Assembly (NCBI GenBank): GCA_905213905.1
Contig: CAJMKD010000027.1
Span: 1 to 29,164, forward strand
DNA length: 29,164 nucleotides
Direction: 5' to 3'
From: an uncultured Sutterella sp.
Lineage (GTDB): Bacteria; Pseudomonadota; Gammaproteobacteria; Burkholderiales; Burkholderiaceae_F
Shown here: positions 14,260 through 22,585 of the stretch, one piece after another
Numbering within the stretch: the first letter of the stretch is position 1
How the letters are laid out: each line of letters begins with the position of its first letter
Notes under the pieces: generated by a model
Told to the model about the DNA's origin: nothing
The model's input: only the letters and a program-made list of their open reading frames with translations
The model's database searches: none
Translations under genes and position numbers: made by a program

Positions 14260-16865
14260 CGCACCGGCGCAGCTATTGCTTCAAGAAGCTCGGCCTCGAG
14301 CTTGAGAAGCGTTTCATCGTTTTGAAGCGCCGGGCCGTCGATGAGAAACACGTCTTCGGCGCGCTCGCCGAGCGTGGCGATCTTGGCCGTCTGCAGATTG
14401 ACGCCGTAGCGCGCGAGCACGGCTGAAATGGCAAAAAGGAGCCCAAGGCGATCCGTGCCAACAATGTTGAGAAGATGCGCGCGGCCGGACTCGTCGGGCG
14501 TGATCAGCACGACGGGGCGCGTTGGGAAGTGGCGCGAGCGCCGCGAAAGACGCGCTTTCGGCACCGGCGGCAGCGGCTTGTCGCTCACAAGCGCCTGCGC
14601 GAGATCGTGCTCGAGCTTTCTGAGCTGCTCGGCTTCGCCGAAGCGCCCGTAAGTGTCGGTGACGAGGAACGTGTCGAGCGCCCATCCGGTCTTCGACGTG
14701 TGAATCCGCGCATCGACGATCGACAAGCCGCTTCGTCCGAAAAAGGCGACGGCCCGCAGGAAAAGGTCCTTGCGGTCTGGCAGGTATATGAGCAGCAGCA
14801 GTCCGCCGAGGTCGTTCGAGGGCTTCGCGCGCACGAGCGGCTCCGGTGAGGCGGAGCGCGCGGCGATTTCCTCGGCGTGCCAAGCGATCTCGCGTGCGGT
14901 GTGGCGCATGAAGTAGACGACGTCGAGCGTTGACCAGAAGGTTTGCCGGTCGGCTTCGCTCACTTTGCCCGCCATCATGGCGATCGCTTCTTCGGTGCGT
15001 TTTTGAAGCGCATGCTTCGCGCTCGGGACCGCCGCTTCGCCCGAGACCTGCGCGCGCAGCACGTCAAGCGTCTGGCGGTAGAGCGTTTCGAGAAGCTGCG
15101 ATTTCCACTGCGTCCAGACTTTGGGCGACGTGGCGCGGATGTCGGCCACCGTGAGGAGGTAGAGCGCGTCAAGGCGCTCCTTGGTGCCGACGAGCGCCGC
15201 AAAGCGCGCAACGACGTTCGGGTCGGAAATGTCTTCCTTTTGCGCGATCCGGCTCATGGTGAGGTGTTCGCGCACGAGAAAGACGATGAAGTCCGCATCT
15301 GCCTTGCTGAAGCCGAAGCGGCGGCAGAAATCGGCTGCTTTCTGCGCGCCCACGATTTCATGCCGGCCGCCGAGCCCTTTGCCGATATCGTGGAAGAGCC
15401 CGGCGACGACGACGCGCCAGTTCTCCGGAATTTCTGCCATCACCTGCGAGCAGAAGGGATATTCGTGCGCAAATTCGCTTCGGGCGAAGCGCCGGATGTT
15501 GCGCACGACGCGCAGCGTATGCTGGTCGACCGTGAAGATGTGGTAGAGGTCGTGCTGCATCTGCCCGACGATGTGCCGGAATGCAATGAGAAAGCGTCCG
15601 AGAATCGACCACGTGTTCATCATCTTGAGCGCGTGGTAGGCCCCGCGGGAGAGCTTCAGGATCTCAAGGAACGTTGCCTTGTTGGACGGATCGCCCCGGT
15701 AGGCCGGACTCATCGTGAGCGAAGCGCCCCAGAGCGCGCGCAGAAGCCGCGTGGACATGCGGGTGAGCTCAGGGTGCGTCGCAAAGACGATGAAGGTTCT
15801 CAGAATGGCGTTGGGATCCCGGATGAAGACCTCGTCGTCGATGAGATCCATTTCATCGCCGCGGGCGACAAAAGCGCTCTCAAGCCGCACGGGGGTCGCC
15901 TTTTCGTTGCTGCCGAGGAGCCTGTCGGCAATGGCCTGCAGCTGAATGATCGACATCTGCGAGACCGACTTCGCGTGCAGGTAGTAGCGCTTCATCAGCG
16001 CTTCCGAGCGGCGCATGACGCCTGTCGGCCGGTAGCCGAGGCCTTCGGCGACCGATTCCTGGAAGTCGAAAAGAAGCCTGTCCTCATGACGCCCCGCAAC
16101 GAGGTGCAGCTCGATGCGAAGCATCTTCAGGAAGCTGAGGCAGCTCTCGATCGTTTCCTCTTCGCGCGGCGTGATGAGGTTCGATGCGCGCATTTGCGCT
16201 GCGTTGGCTCCGAGCCCGGCAGCGCGGGCGCACCAGAAAAAGACCTGGATGTCGCGCAGTCCGCCGGGCGACTCCTTCAGATTCGGCTCGAGCGAATAGG
16301 GCGTGTCTTCGTAGCGCTGGTGCCGCCGCGCGAGCTCGAACATCTTGTCGCGGAAAAAGGCGCGTGCGTCGAGTTCGGCGTAAAAGTCTTCGCGCGCATT
16401 GAAAAAGAGCGGTGCGCAGCCCCAAAGGAGGCGGCTTTCAAGATAGGTGGTCGCAACGGACACATCCTTGGCGGCTTCGGCGAGGAACTCTTCGCGCGTT
16501 CGAACCGATGCGCCCACCGAAAGGCCGAGCTCCCAGAGCGCTGCGAGAAAGGCGGAAATCCGCTCGGAAAGCGCTTCGTCGCCGGGGCTGTCAAGAAGCA
16601 CGAGCAGGTCAATGTCCGAAAAAGGAAAGAGCTCCCGCCGGCCGTAGCCGCCCACGGCCGCCACAGCGATGTGCGCCTGCGGCAGATCAGCGAGCCCAAT
16701 GAGGTCCGTCACCGCACGGTCGAGTGCCTCGGCGTGCTTCAGAAAAAAGCGGTCGGGGTCGCGTTCGCTTGTCTGGCTGCGCCAGTCGCGCGAGAGCGCT
16801 TCGCGCTCGGCAGCAAAGCGGGACTTGACGAGCGCGACATCGTCGGCGCTGAGAAGAAACGGCAT
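14256..16865 (-). CDS. glnD: PII uridylyltransferase / uridylyl-removing enzyme
   Basis: An 869-residue cytoplasmic nitrogen sensor that uridylylates PII proteins at low glutamine and removes UMP at high glutamine. The nucleotidyltransferase domain carries GGYGRRELFPFSDIDLL at 72-88 with the metal-binding Asp pair, and the conserved NLKESPGGLRD block lies at 195-205. The HD hydrolase domain shows FHDIGKG near 491 with HD at 492-493. Two C-terminal ACT domains (~695-760 and ~790-860) bind glutamine. Length is close to the E. coli enzyme (about 890). GAGG lies eight bases upstream of the start. The gene is next to map, a common betaproteobacterial arrangement. Confidence 0.96.
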   Translation of the reverse strand: MPFLLSADDVALVKSRFAAEREALSRDWRSQTSERDPDRFFLKHAEALDRAVTDLIGLADLPQAHIAVAAVGGYGRRELFPFSDIDLLVLLDSPGDEALSERISAFLAALWELGLSVGASVRTREEFLAEAAKDVSVATTYLESRLLWGCAPLFFNAREDFYAELDARAFFRDKMFELARRHQRYEDTPYSLEPNLKESPGGLRDIQVFFWCARAAGLGANAAQMRASNLITPREEETIESCLSFLKMLRIELHLVAGRHEDRLLFDFQESVAEGLGYRPTGVMRRSEALMKRYYLHAKSVSQMSIIQLQAIADRLLGSNEKATPVRLESAFVARGDEMDLIDDEVFIRDPNAILRTFIVFATHPELTRMSTRLLRALWGASLTMSPAYRGDPSNKATFLEILKLSRGAYHALKMMNTWSILGRFLIAFRHIVGQMQHDLYHIFTVDQHTLRVVRNIRRFARSEFAHEYPFCSQVMAEIPENWRVVVAGLFHDIGKGLGGRHEIVGAQKAADFCRRFGFSKADADFIVFLVREHLTMSRIAQKEDISDPNVVARFAALVGTKERLDALYLLTVADIRATSPKVWTQWKSQLLETLYRQTLDVLRAQVSGEAAVPSAKHALQKRTEEAIAMMAGKVSEADRQTFWSTLDVVYFMRHTAREIAWHAEEIAARSASPEPLVRAKPSNDLGGLLLLIYLPDRKDLFLRAVAFFGRSGLSIVDARIHTSKTGWALDTFLVTDTYGRFGEAEQLRKLEHDLAQALVSDKPLPPVPKARLSRRSRHFPTRPVVLITPDESGRAHLLNIVGTDRLGLLFAISAVLARYGVNLQTAKIATLGERAEDVFLIDGPALQNDETLLKLEAELLEAIAAPVR

Positions 16866-16885
16866 GTCGTACCTCGTTGGGCGGC

Positions 16886-16927
16886 AGAAAAAGGAACGCC
16901 TGCCGAGGCACTTCTCTTCGGCAGGCG
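16886..16927 (-). terminator. Intrinsic terminator of map
   Basis: Perfect 10-base arms at 16897-16906 and 16918-16927 with a short loop, followed on the minus strand by TTCCTTTTTC. It lies between the map stop and the glnD start, suggesting that glnD has its own expression or relies on read-through. Confidence 0.85.
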
Positions 16928-16945
16928 CAATGGCGAATGGGCGGC

Positions 16946-17770
16946 TTAGAGATTCTCAGGGAGCTTCCAGCCCTTCACGAAAGCGGGCGGCGCCTGCGTG
17001 CCCTTGCTCACCGTCAGGATGTCGTAGCCCGTTTCTGTGACAAGCACCATATGCTCCCACTGCGCGGAAAGCGAACGGTCGCGCGTGACGACGGTCCAGC
17101 CGTCGCCGAGCATCGTGACGCCGTAGCGGCCGGCATTCACCATCGGTTCGACAGTGAAGACCATGCCGGGCTCGAGCACGGGCGTCGGACGGTGCACGGG
17201 GAAGTGGTTGACGTGCGGCTCTTCGTGAAAGCCCTTGCCGATGCCGTGGCCGCCGTAGTCGCGCACGACGGAAACGCCGTTGCGGTCGGCGTAGGCCTGG
17301 CAGGCGATGCCGATGTCGTTGAAGTGCGCGCCTGGCTTCACGGCGTCGATGCCCGCCCACATGATTTCAAAGGCGAGCTGCGAGAGGCGCTTGCCGGCGA
17401 TCGTCGGCTTGCCGACGAGGAACATGCGGGACGTATCGCCGTAGTAGCCGTCCTTGATGCTCGTGACGTCGATGTTGACGATGTCGCCCGCCTTGAGCTT
17501 CTTGGCGCTCGGGATGCCGTGGCAGACCACGTGGTTCACAGAGATGCAGGTGGTGGCGGGGTAGGGCGTCATGCCCTCGGGCTGGTAGCCGAGGCAGGCC
17601 GGGATGCATTTCTGAACGTTCACCGTGTAGTCGTAGGCGAGCTTGTCGAGCTCAGCCGTGGTGACGCCCGGCTTCACGAAGGGCGTGAGGTAGTCGAGCA
17701 GTTCGGCTGCGAGACGGCCTGCAATGCGCAGTCCCGCAATGTCTTCCGGAGTCTTGATGCTGATAGCCAT
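16946..17770 (-). CDS. map: Type I methionine aminopeptidase
   Basis: A 274-residue cytoplasmic enzyme that removes the N-terminal Met from new proteins. All five metal ligands are present: D101, D112, H175, E208 and E239, within NIDVTSIKDGYYGDTSRMF, GGHGIGKGFHEEP, VEPM and QWEHM. The start MAISIKTPEDI matches the family exactly. The sequence upstream shows no good Shine-Dalgarno (TCTACAAAATG), so initiation may be weak or leaderless-like. The gene is divergent from the BOF and rpsB region; map and rpsB are often neighbours in proteobacteria. Confidence 0.96.
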   Translation of the reverse strand: MAISIKTPEDIAGLRIAGRLAAELLDYLTPFVKPGVTTAELDKLAYDYTVNVQKCIPACLGYQPEGMTPYPATTCISVNHVVCHGIPSAKKLKAGDIVNIDVTSIKDGYYGDTSRMFLVGKPTIAGKRLSQLAFEIMWAGIDAVKPGAHFNDIGIACQAYADRNGVSVVRDYGGHGIGKGFHEEPHVNHFPVHRPTPVLEPGMVFTVEPMVNAGRYGVTMLGDGWTVVTRDRSLSAQWEHMVLVTETGYDILTVSKGTQAPPAFVKGWKLPENL

Positions 17771-18270
17771 TTTGTAGATAACTGAATGCTTGAGGCAAAG
17801 GCGACAAAAGTGCGCTCTGCCGCTGATGTTGCATGTGAAAGAAGCGCGGCGGCTGGCGTGTCGGCGTCTTGAAAGCGTCGCAGCTGATGCGGCGCGAGCC
17901 AGCCGATATGCCGTCGGCGCGCGGAGTCCGTGCGCAGCGGGCGGACGAATGGCCGCACGGGGCTGCGCGAACGGATGCGTGCGCACATTTTAGCGATTCG
18001 GCCGCGGGCGCTGATAGCCGTGCGGCTTGGCTTCGAGCTGCAGGCCGCGCGCATCGGACCGGCAGGGCGCGCCGGCATGAAAGGCGCTAAGCCGCGGCTA
18101 AGAGAAGCCTCATTCTTTTCTAATTCTCGATCGATAAACTGCGAAGCATGAAGGGAGGAGAAAACGACCGGAAGGGAAAACCGCAAAGGCCGGATTCTCC
18201 TGAGAAAAAAGCACGACGGCGCACAGAGGCGCCGGCTGCTGGAATCCAACAAAAAAGAGGAATGGAAAAA
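17771..18270. promoter_or_regulatory. 500-base divergent region between map and the first BOF gene
   Basis: I see no convincing gene. Long open frames on both strands are GC-rich, Arg-rich and lack ribosome sites. The leftward map promoter should lie near 17775-17850. An AT-rich patch at 18112-18145 just upstream of the BOF gene is the best place for a rightward promoter, but no consensus pair is clear. Confidence 0.3.
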
Positions 18271-18660
18271 ATGACGAAGAAGAACTTTGCCGCGCTCTTT
18301 ACCGCTGCCGCAGCAGCCGCCGTGATGGCTTCGACCGCTTTCGCCGCCGGTCCTTCGGGCTTCAACGCGCCGGCAGGCGCCCCGCAGGGATTTGAACCGA
18401 CTGCAACGACCGTTGCCGACGTCTTGAAGAACAGCCACGACGACCAGGTTGTGGTGCTCAAGGGCAAGTTCACGAAGCTCATCAAGCACGACAAGTATGA
18501 ATTCGTCGACGAAGCGGGCAACGCCATCACGGCAGAACTTGACGACGACCGCGACTGGTCGATGATCGTGAAGGACCAGCCTGTCGAGATCCGCGCTGAA
18601 GTTGACCGCGACTGGAACAGCACCGAGCTTGACGTCAAGGCTGCGCGCCCCCTCAAGTAA
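18271..18660 (+). CDS. Periplasmic BOF-family (YgiW/YdeI-like) OB-fold protein, copy 1
   Basis: A 129-residue secreted protein. The signal peptide spans residues 1-24 (MTKKNF, Ala-rich core, AFA-A cleavage). The mature part is a single OB-fold of the bacterial BOF family: TTVADVLKNSHDDQVVVLKGKF, then DKYEFVDEAGNAITAELDDD and a terminal EVDRDWNSTELDVK strand. Family members are stress-induced periplasmic proteins linked to peroxide, antimicrobial-peptide and metal tolerance; the ligand is unknown. The ATG at 18271 was chosen because AGAGGA lies about nine bases upstream and gives a clean signal peptide. A second, related copy follows at 18858. Confidence 0.88.
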   Translation: MTKKNFAALFTAAAAAAVMASTAFAAGPSGFNAPAGAPQGFEPTATTVADVLKNSHDDQVVVLKGKFTKLIKHDKYEFVDEAGNAITAELDDDRDWSMIVKDQPVEIRAEVDRDWNSTELDVKAARPLK

Positions 18661-18725
18661 CTCGATGAGAATCTCCGAGCAGCCGGCCGTGCAGGCTGCT
18701 TTGAAGAAGCGCTGATAGCAGCGGG

Positions 18726-18763
18726 AAGCCGCACCCGAGAGAGAGCAGCCGGGTGCGGCTTTC
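18726..18763 (+). terminator. Hairpin after BOF copy 1
   Basis: Perfect 10-base arms at 18727-18736 and 18751-18760 (extendable by one pair), followed by only a short T-run (TTTC). A weak or Rho-assisted terminator between the two BOF genes. Confidence 0.6.
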
Positions 18764-18857
18764 GCCGGTCGCTTGGGCGAGCGCCGGACGGGCTTGCGCG
18801 ATCGATCCGGCCTTCAGGCGATTTTTCGCAAGCTGCTCGATTTTTTCTGCAGATGAT

Positions 18858-19265
18858 ATGAAAGTTATGCGTATTGGCCGGATGCGAGCCGGCTGGGCGG
18901 CGTGCAGCGCCGCATTGCTGCTGTCGCTTGCCGCTTCGGCAGATGTCTGGGCGCTCGGGCCTTCGGGCTTTGCGGGTTCCGGCAACGCGGCCCCTCAAGC
19001 CGCCCGCACGCCCGCGAGCGTCGAGCAGATTCTGCAGACGGCGCGCGACGAAGACCGCGTTGTCGTCCGCGGCCGCATTACGCGGCATCTCGAGGACGAC
19101 AAGTATGAGTTCGTCGATGAGGCGGGCAAGTCGATCAGGGTGGAGCTCGACGACGACCGCGACTGGTCGAACATCGCGAAGGATCAGCCGATCGAAATCG
19201 AAGCGGAAGTGGACCGCTACAAAGAGTGGATCAAGCTCGAAGTGAAGCGAGCGGATCCGCTTTGA
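18858..19265 (+). CDS. Periplasmic BOF-family (YgiW/YdeI-like) OB-fold protein, copy 2
   Basis: A 135-residue secreted BOF protein clearly paralogous to the gene at 18271: both begin the mature part GPSGF, share DDKYEFVDEAG and ELDDDRDWS, and end in an EVDR strand. The signal peptide occupies about residues 1-32 with an Arg-rich n-region. It differs in the first OB strand (VVVRGRITRHLE) and ends EWIKLEVKRADPL. ATG codons at 18858 and 18867 are both possible, and neither has a strong ribosome site. Downstream lies the rpsB promoter, with a terminator hairpin at 19339-19381 that would stop its transcript. Confidence 0.85.
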   Translation: MKVMRIGRMRAGWAACSAALLLSLAASADVWALGPSGFAGSGNAAPQAARTPASVEQILQTARDEDRVVVRGRITRHLEDDKYEFVDEAGKSIRVELDDDRDWSNIAKDQPIEIEAEVDRYKEWIKLEVKRADPL

Positions 19266-19307
19266 AGCCGGCGCGCGGCAAAGGCGCGAAAATTCTGCAG
19301 CCTTTGG

Positions 19308-19336
19308 TTGAAAAGCGAACGGCTTTGCCGTTAAAA
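19308..19336 (+). promoter_or_regulatory. Predicted sigma-70 promoter of rpsB
   Basis: TTGAAA at 19308-19313, a 17-base spacer, and TTAAAA at 19331-19336. Transcription would start near 19343, giving a leader of about 210 bases before the rpsB ATG. Leaders of rpsB are often sites of S2 autoregulation, but I cannot identify the element here. Confidence 0.65.
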
Positions 19337-19338
19337 TT

Positions 19339-19381
19339 CGCCGCCTGATTTCATTGCGAGCGTAATGGCGGCGCTTTTTTT
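19339..19381 (+). terminator. Intrinsic terminator straddling the predicted rpsB start point
   Basis: Perfect 7-base arms CGCCGCC (19339-19345) and GGCGGCG (19367-19373), with CATT/AATG pairing inside, then C and seven T residues (19375-19381). It would end transcripts arriving from BOF copy 2. A transcript started at ~19343 would lack most of the left arm and could escape. Confidence 0.65.
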
Positions 19382-19554
19382 GCCGCGCTTGCCGGACGCA
19401 GCTGCGTCAATGAGGTCAGGTTGTTTCATGGCTCTGCCGTTTTTTCGGGCGGAGCGTCAATCAGCGCACGACGCGCACCCGAGGTGCCGCTCATTTCAAA
19501 AAGAAGGAGCAGTTCCTGCCGCTCGTGTCAGTTAAAACCTTGGAGAAATTCAAA

Positions 19555-20316
19555 ATGGTCAGCATGCGTGAAATGCTCGAAGCGGGTTGCCACTTCGGCC
19601 ATCAGACCCGTTTCTGGAACCCGAAGATGGCTCAGTACATCTTCGGCTCCCGCAACAAGATTCACATCATCAACCTCGAACAGACCGTCGTTAAGTTCGA
19701 CGAAGCCTGCAAGTTCGCTCGCCAGCTCGCTGCTCAGGGCGGCAAGATCCTCTTCGTCGACACGAAGCGCGGCGGCCGCGAAATCATCGCCGAAGAAGCG
19801 CAGCGCGCCGGCTGCTGCTGGGTTGACCAGCGCTGGCTCGGCGGCACGCTCACCAACTTCAAGACGGTGCGCGGCACGATCAAGCGCCTCAAGGACATGG
19901 AGCAGCAGCTCGAAGACAACACGGTTGCCTCGCTCACGAAGAAGGAAGCCCTCGACTTCCAGCGCCACGTCGCCAAGCTCAACAAGTCGATCGGCGGCAT
20001 CAAGGAAATGACGGGCCTGCCCGACGCGCTCTTCATCGTTGACGTCGGCTACCACAAGATCGCCATCCAGGAAGCCAAGAAGCTCGGCATCCCGGTCATC
20101 GGCGTCGTCGACACGAACTGCAGCCCTGAAGGCATCGACTACGTGATCCCGGGCAACGACGACTCCTCGAAGGCCGTCGCCATCTATGCTTCCGGCATCG
20201 CCGACGCGATCATCGCCGGCCGCGCCGACAGCGCCACGGAAGCTGCTGAAGCCGCCGCCCCCGACGAAGAATTCGTCGAAGTGCCGGCCGCCGAGGAAGC
20301 CCCGGCTGCCGAATAA
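19555..20316 (+). CDS. rpsB: 30S ribosomal protein S2
   Basis: A 253-residue ribosomal protein. It opens VSMREMLEAGCHFGHQTRFW and carries VDTKRGGREIIAEEA and QRWLGGTLTNFKTV, all diagnostic of S2. The C-terminal ~25 residues form an acidic Ala/Glu-rich tail. The start at 19555 is set by GGAG nine bases upstream and by the family N-terminus; in-frame upstream codons are leader. Codon choice is strongly biased, as expected for a highly expressed gene. First gene of the rpsB-tsf-pyrH-frr cluster. Confidence 0.97.
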   Translation: MVSMREMLEAGCHFGHQTRFWNPKMAQYIFGSRNKIHIINLEQTVVKFDEACKFARQLAAQGGKILFVDTKRGGREIIAEEAQRAGCCWVDQRWLGGTLTNFKTVRGTIKRLKDMEQQLEDNTVASLTKKEALDFQRHVAKLNKSIGGIKEMTGLPDALFIVDVGYHKIAIQEAKKLGIPVIGVVDTNCSPEGIDYVIPGNDDSSKAVAIYASGIADAIIAGRADSATEAAEAAAPDEEFVEVPAAEEAPAAE

Positions 20317-20349
20317 GCCTGCAGTAAACTGCAAGCGTTCGGCCGTTGA

Positions 20350-20421
20350 GACGCCTTCGGGCTCGAAGGCGTCGGAACGGTCTTTTCGAAGGAGGGGGTC
20401 TGGTTTTGCGGGCCCCCTTCG
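20350..20421 (+). terminator. Tandem hairpins between rpsB and tsf
   Basis: First hairpin: perfect 10-base arms at 20350-20359 and 20364-20373 with a GGCT tetraloop, with TTTT 10 bases later. Second: CGAAGG at 20387-20392 pairing with 20416-20421 and extended by G/C pairs after one bulged A. They may cause partial termination or protect the rpsB mRNA 3' end. Confidence 0.55.
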
Positions 20422-20473
20422 CATAGCAAAGATTTAAAGTCACCCACCTACTGTTATTTCAGGGAGATTGAAC

Positions 20474-21361
20474 ATGGCTGCTATTACCGCCGCGATGGTC
20501 AAGGAACTGCGTCTCAAGACCGACGCGCCGATGATGGAATGCAAGAAGGCCCTCACGGAAGCCGACGGCGACATGGCCAAGGCCGAAGAGATCCTTCGCG
20601 TCAAGCTCGGCAACAAGGCGAACAAGGCCGCTAGCCGCATCACCGCCGAAGGCGTCGTCGCTGTCTTTATTTCCGAAGACCGCAAGACGGGCGCCATTCT
20701 CGAAGTCAACTCCGAAACCGACTTCGTTGCCAAGAATCCCGAATTCATCCAGATGGCCAAGGACGCCGTCAAGCTCGTCGCCGAAAAGAACCCGGCCGAC
20801 CTCGCTGCTCTCGCTGCGCTGCCGCTCGGCGAAGGCACGGTTGAAGATGTCCGCAAGGCCCTCATCGGCAAGATCGGCGAAAACATGACGTTCCGCCGCT
20901 TCGAACGCATTGAAGCCCAGGGCCTGCTCTCGAGCTACATCCACGGCTCGCGCATCGGCGTTCTCGTCGACATCAAGGGCGGCGACGACGAAGTTGCTCA
21001 CGACATCGCGATGCACATTGCCGCTTCGAAGCCGAAGGCCATCGACGAAACCGGCATTGATCCCGAAATGATCGCTGCGGAGCACCGCATTGCTGTTGAA
21101 AAGGCCCGCGAAGCCGGCAAGCCCGAAGCCATGCTCGAACGCATCGCCGAAGGCTCCGTCAAGAAGTTCCTGAAGGAAGTCACGCTCGTCAACCAGCCGT
21201 TCGTCAAGAACGACAAGCAGTCGGTGGGCGATCTCCTCAAGTCGAAGGGCGCTGAATGCGCCGGCTACGCCCTCTACGTTGTGGGCGAAGGCATCGAAAA
21301 GCGCCAGGACGACTTCGCTGCTGAAGTCGCCGCTCAGGCCGCTGCCGCCAAGAAGGCCTAA
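20474..21361 (+). CDS. tsf: Translation elongation factor Ts
   Basis: A 295-residue guanine-nucleotide exchange factor for EF-Tu. The N-terminal UBA-like domain reads AAITAAMVKELRLKTDAPMMECKKAL, and the TDFVAKN motif that contacts EF-Tu lies at 82-88. The C-terminal QSVGDLLKSKGAE module is also typical. The start at ATG 20474 follows AGGGAG; a TTG two codons earlier is unlikely. Length is normal for the family (about 290). Confidence 0.97.
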   Translation: MAAITAAMVKELRLKTDAPMMECKKALTEADGDMAKAEEILRVKLGNKANKAASRITAEGVVAVFISEDRKTGAILEVNSETDFVAKNPEFIQMAKDAVKLVAEKNPADLAALAALPLGEGTVEDVRKALIGKIGENMTFRRFERIEAQGLLSSYIHGSRIGVLVDIKGGDDEVAHDIAMHIAASKPKAIDETGIDPEMIAAEHRIAVEKAREAGKPEAMLERIAEGSVKKFLKEVTLVNQPFVKNDKQSVGDLLKSKGAECAGYALYVVGEGIEKRQDDFAAEVAAQAAAAKKA

Positions 21362-21380
21362 TTCTTCTCTTGCCGGCATC

Positions 21381-21455
21381 GGGAGCCATGCGCTTCGCGA
21401 GGCTCCCTTTGACAAAGACGCAGCTTTCCTGATTCGGGAGGCTGCGTTTTTTTTT
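21381..21455 (+). terminator. Tandem terminators after tsf
   Basis: A 7-base stem (21381-21387 / 21401-21407) is followed by TTTGA, then a second stem (21418-21424 / 21441-21447, extended inside by TTCC/GGGA) runs into nine T residues. The second is a strong intrinsic terminator, so pyrH should have its own promoter. Confidence 0.88.
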
Positions 21456-21521
21456 GTAATGCAATTTCAGCGATTGACTTGAGCAGGCTTGCCGCAAAAC
21501 GCGTCATCCAGGAAAAACTCC

Positions 21522-21550
21522 TCTAGGTACTTGGCCTTAACGCGTATAAT
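21522..21550 (+). promoter_or_regulatory. Predicted promoter of pyrH
   Basis: A perfect TATAAT at 21545-21550 lies 82 bases before the pyrH ATG and 90 bases after the tsf terminator. The hexamer 17 bases upstream (TCTAGG) is a poor -35, so an activator or another upstream contact may be involved. Confidence 0.5.
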
Positions 21551-21632
21551 CTCCGCAATTTGCGAAGGCTTTGCCCGCTTGGGAAAAGCTGCAAGCATCA
21601 ATGTGACAATCCTCTATTGCGGAAGCAGAAAA

Positions 21633-22370
21633 ATGGATCAGCAGAAAGAAGAAACTCTGAAGCCCGTCTACAAGCGAATTCTTCTCAAACTTTCCGGCGA
21701 AGCCCTGATGGGCGAAGACGCCTTCGGCATCAATCGCGGCGTTCTGCAGCGCATGGTTGAGGAAATCAAGAGCGTCGTCGACCTCGGCGTTGAAATCGGC
21801 ATCGTCGTGGGCGGCGGCAACATCTTCCGCGGCGTTGCGCTCGGCGCGACCGGCATGGACCGCGCCACGGGCGACTACATGGGCATGCTCGCCACCGTGA
21901 TGAACGCGATGGCGCTGCAGGACTGCTGCCGCAACAACGGCGTTGAAGCGCGCGTGCAGTCGGCGCTGCACATCGAGCAGGTGGCCGAGCCCTACATCCG
22001 CGGCAAGGCGCTGCGTCATCTTCGCCTCGGCCGCGTGGTCATCTTCGCCGCCGGCACGGGCAATCCCTTCATGACGACCGACACGACCGCTGCGCTTCGC
22101 GGCGCGGAAATCGGCGCCGACGTTGTTCTCAAGGCGACGAAGGTCGACGGCATCTACACGAGCGATCCGAAGAAGGATCCGACGGCGACGATGTTCGACG
22201 AAATTACGTTCGATCAGGCGCTTCGCTCGAATCTCAAAGTAATGGATGCGACCGCTTTTGCGCTCTGCCGTGAGCAGGGTCTGCCGATCAAGGTCTTCAA
22301 CATCAACAAGAAGGGCGCATTGAAGCGCGTGCTCCTCGGCGAGAAGGAAGGCACGCTGGTTCACTGCTAA
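21633..22370 (+). CDS. pyrH: Uridylate kinase (UMP kinase)
   Basis: A 245-residue enzyme that phosphorylates UMP to UDP with ATP in pyrimidine nucleotide synthesis. It is a member of the amino-acid-kinase fold family and not of the P-loop UMP kinases. Landmarks are KLSGEAL at 19-25, GGGNIFRG at 60-67, the GDYMGMLATVMNA helix near 80-92, and the late GTGNPFMTTDTTAALR and TKVDGIYTSDP blocks. The ATG at 21633 follows GGAAG at about seven bases and precedes a short charged N-terminal extension ending in KRILLK. Confidence 0.96.
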   Translation: MDQQKEETLKPVYKRILLKLSGEALMGEDAFGINRGVLQRMVEEIKSVVDLGVEIGIVVGGGNIFRGVALGATGMDRATGDYMGMLATVMNAMALQDCCRNNGVEARVQSALHIEQVAEPYIRGKALRHLRLGRVVIFAAGTGNPFMTTDTTAALRGAEIGADVVLKATKVDGIYTSDPKKDPTATMFDEITFDQALRSNLKVMDATAFALCREQGLPIKVFNINKKGALKRVLLGEKEGTLVHC

Positions 22371-22395
22371 AATCTACTTCATGCACGTCCGCCTT

Positions 22396-22417
22396 CGAGC
22401 CGGCGCCTGCCGGCTCG
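22396..22417 (+). repeat. Hairpin between pyrH and frr
   Basis: Perfect 9-base arms (22396-22404 / 22409-22417) with a 4-base loop and no T-tract. It lies 26 bases after the pyrH stop in a 215-base gap that holds no convincing gene. It may stabilise the mRNA or pause RNA polymerase. Confidence 0.5.
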
Positions 22418-22585
22418 TTGCGCATCCGGCGCGTGCACAAGATCTTTTAATGCGGGCGTCTTCCGTAAATGGGGCGCACCGGACGTTACGGACGGATCGC
22501 CGCCTGAAGCCGCTACTACCAGAGTTCACCGATTGAGGCCGACGATGCCGCCCTTCGTGACTCAACTCTCGGAGAAATCCAAAAA

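Noticed and set aside
14943..16949. A 668-codon plus-strand open frame antisense to glnD
   Set aside because: It is the high-GC shadow of glnD, which has full nucleotidyltransferase, HD and ACT motifs; the antisense product has no recognisable domain and is rich in Arg, Ala and Glu.
17674..18489. Long minus-strand open frame across the map/BOF divergent region
   Set aside because: It overlaps both well-supported genes out of frame, has no ribosome site and no recognisable domain.
21531..21550. TTGGCC as the -35 element of the pyrH promoter
   Set aside because: Only eight bases separate it from TATAAT, too close for a sigma-70 promoter.
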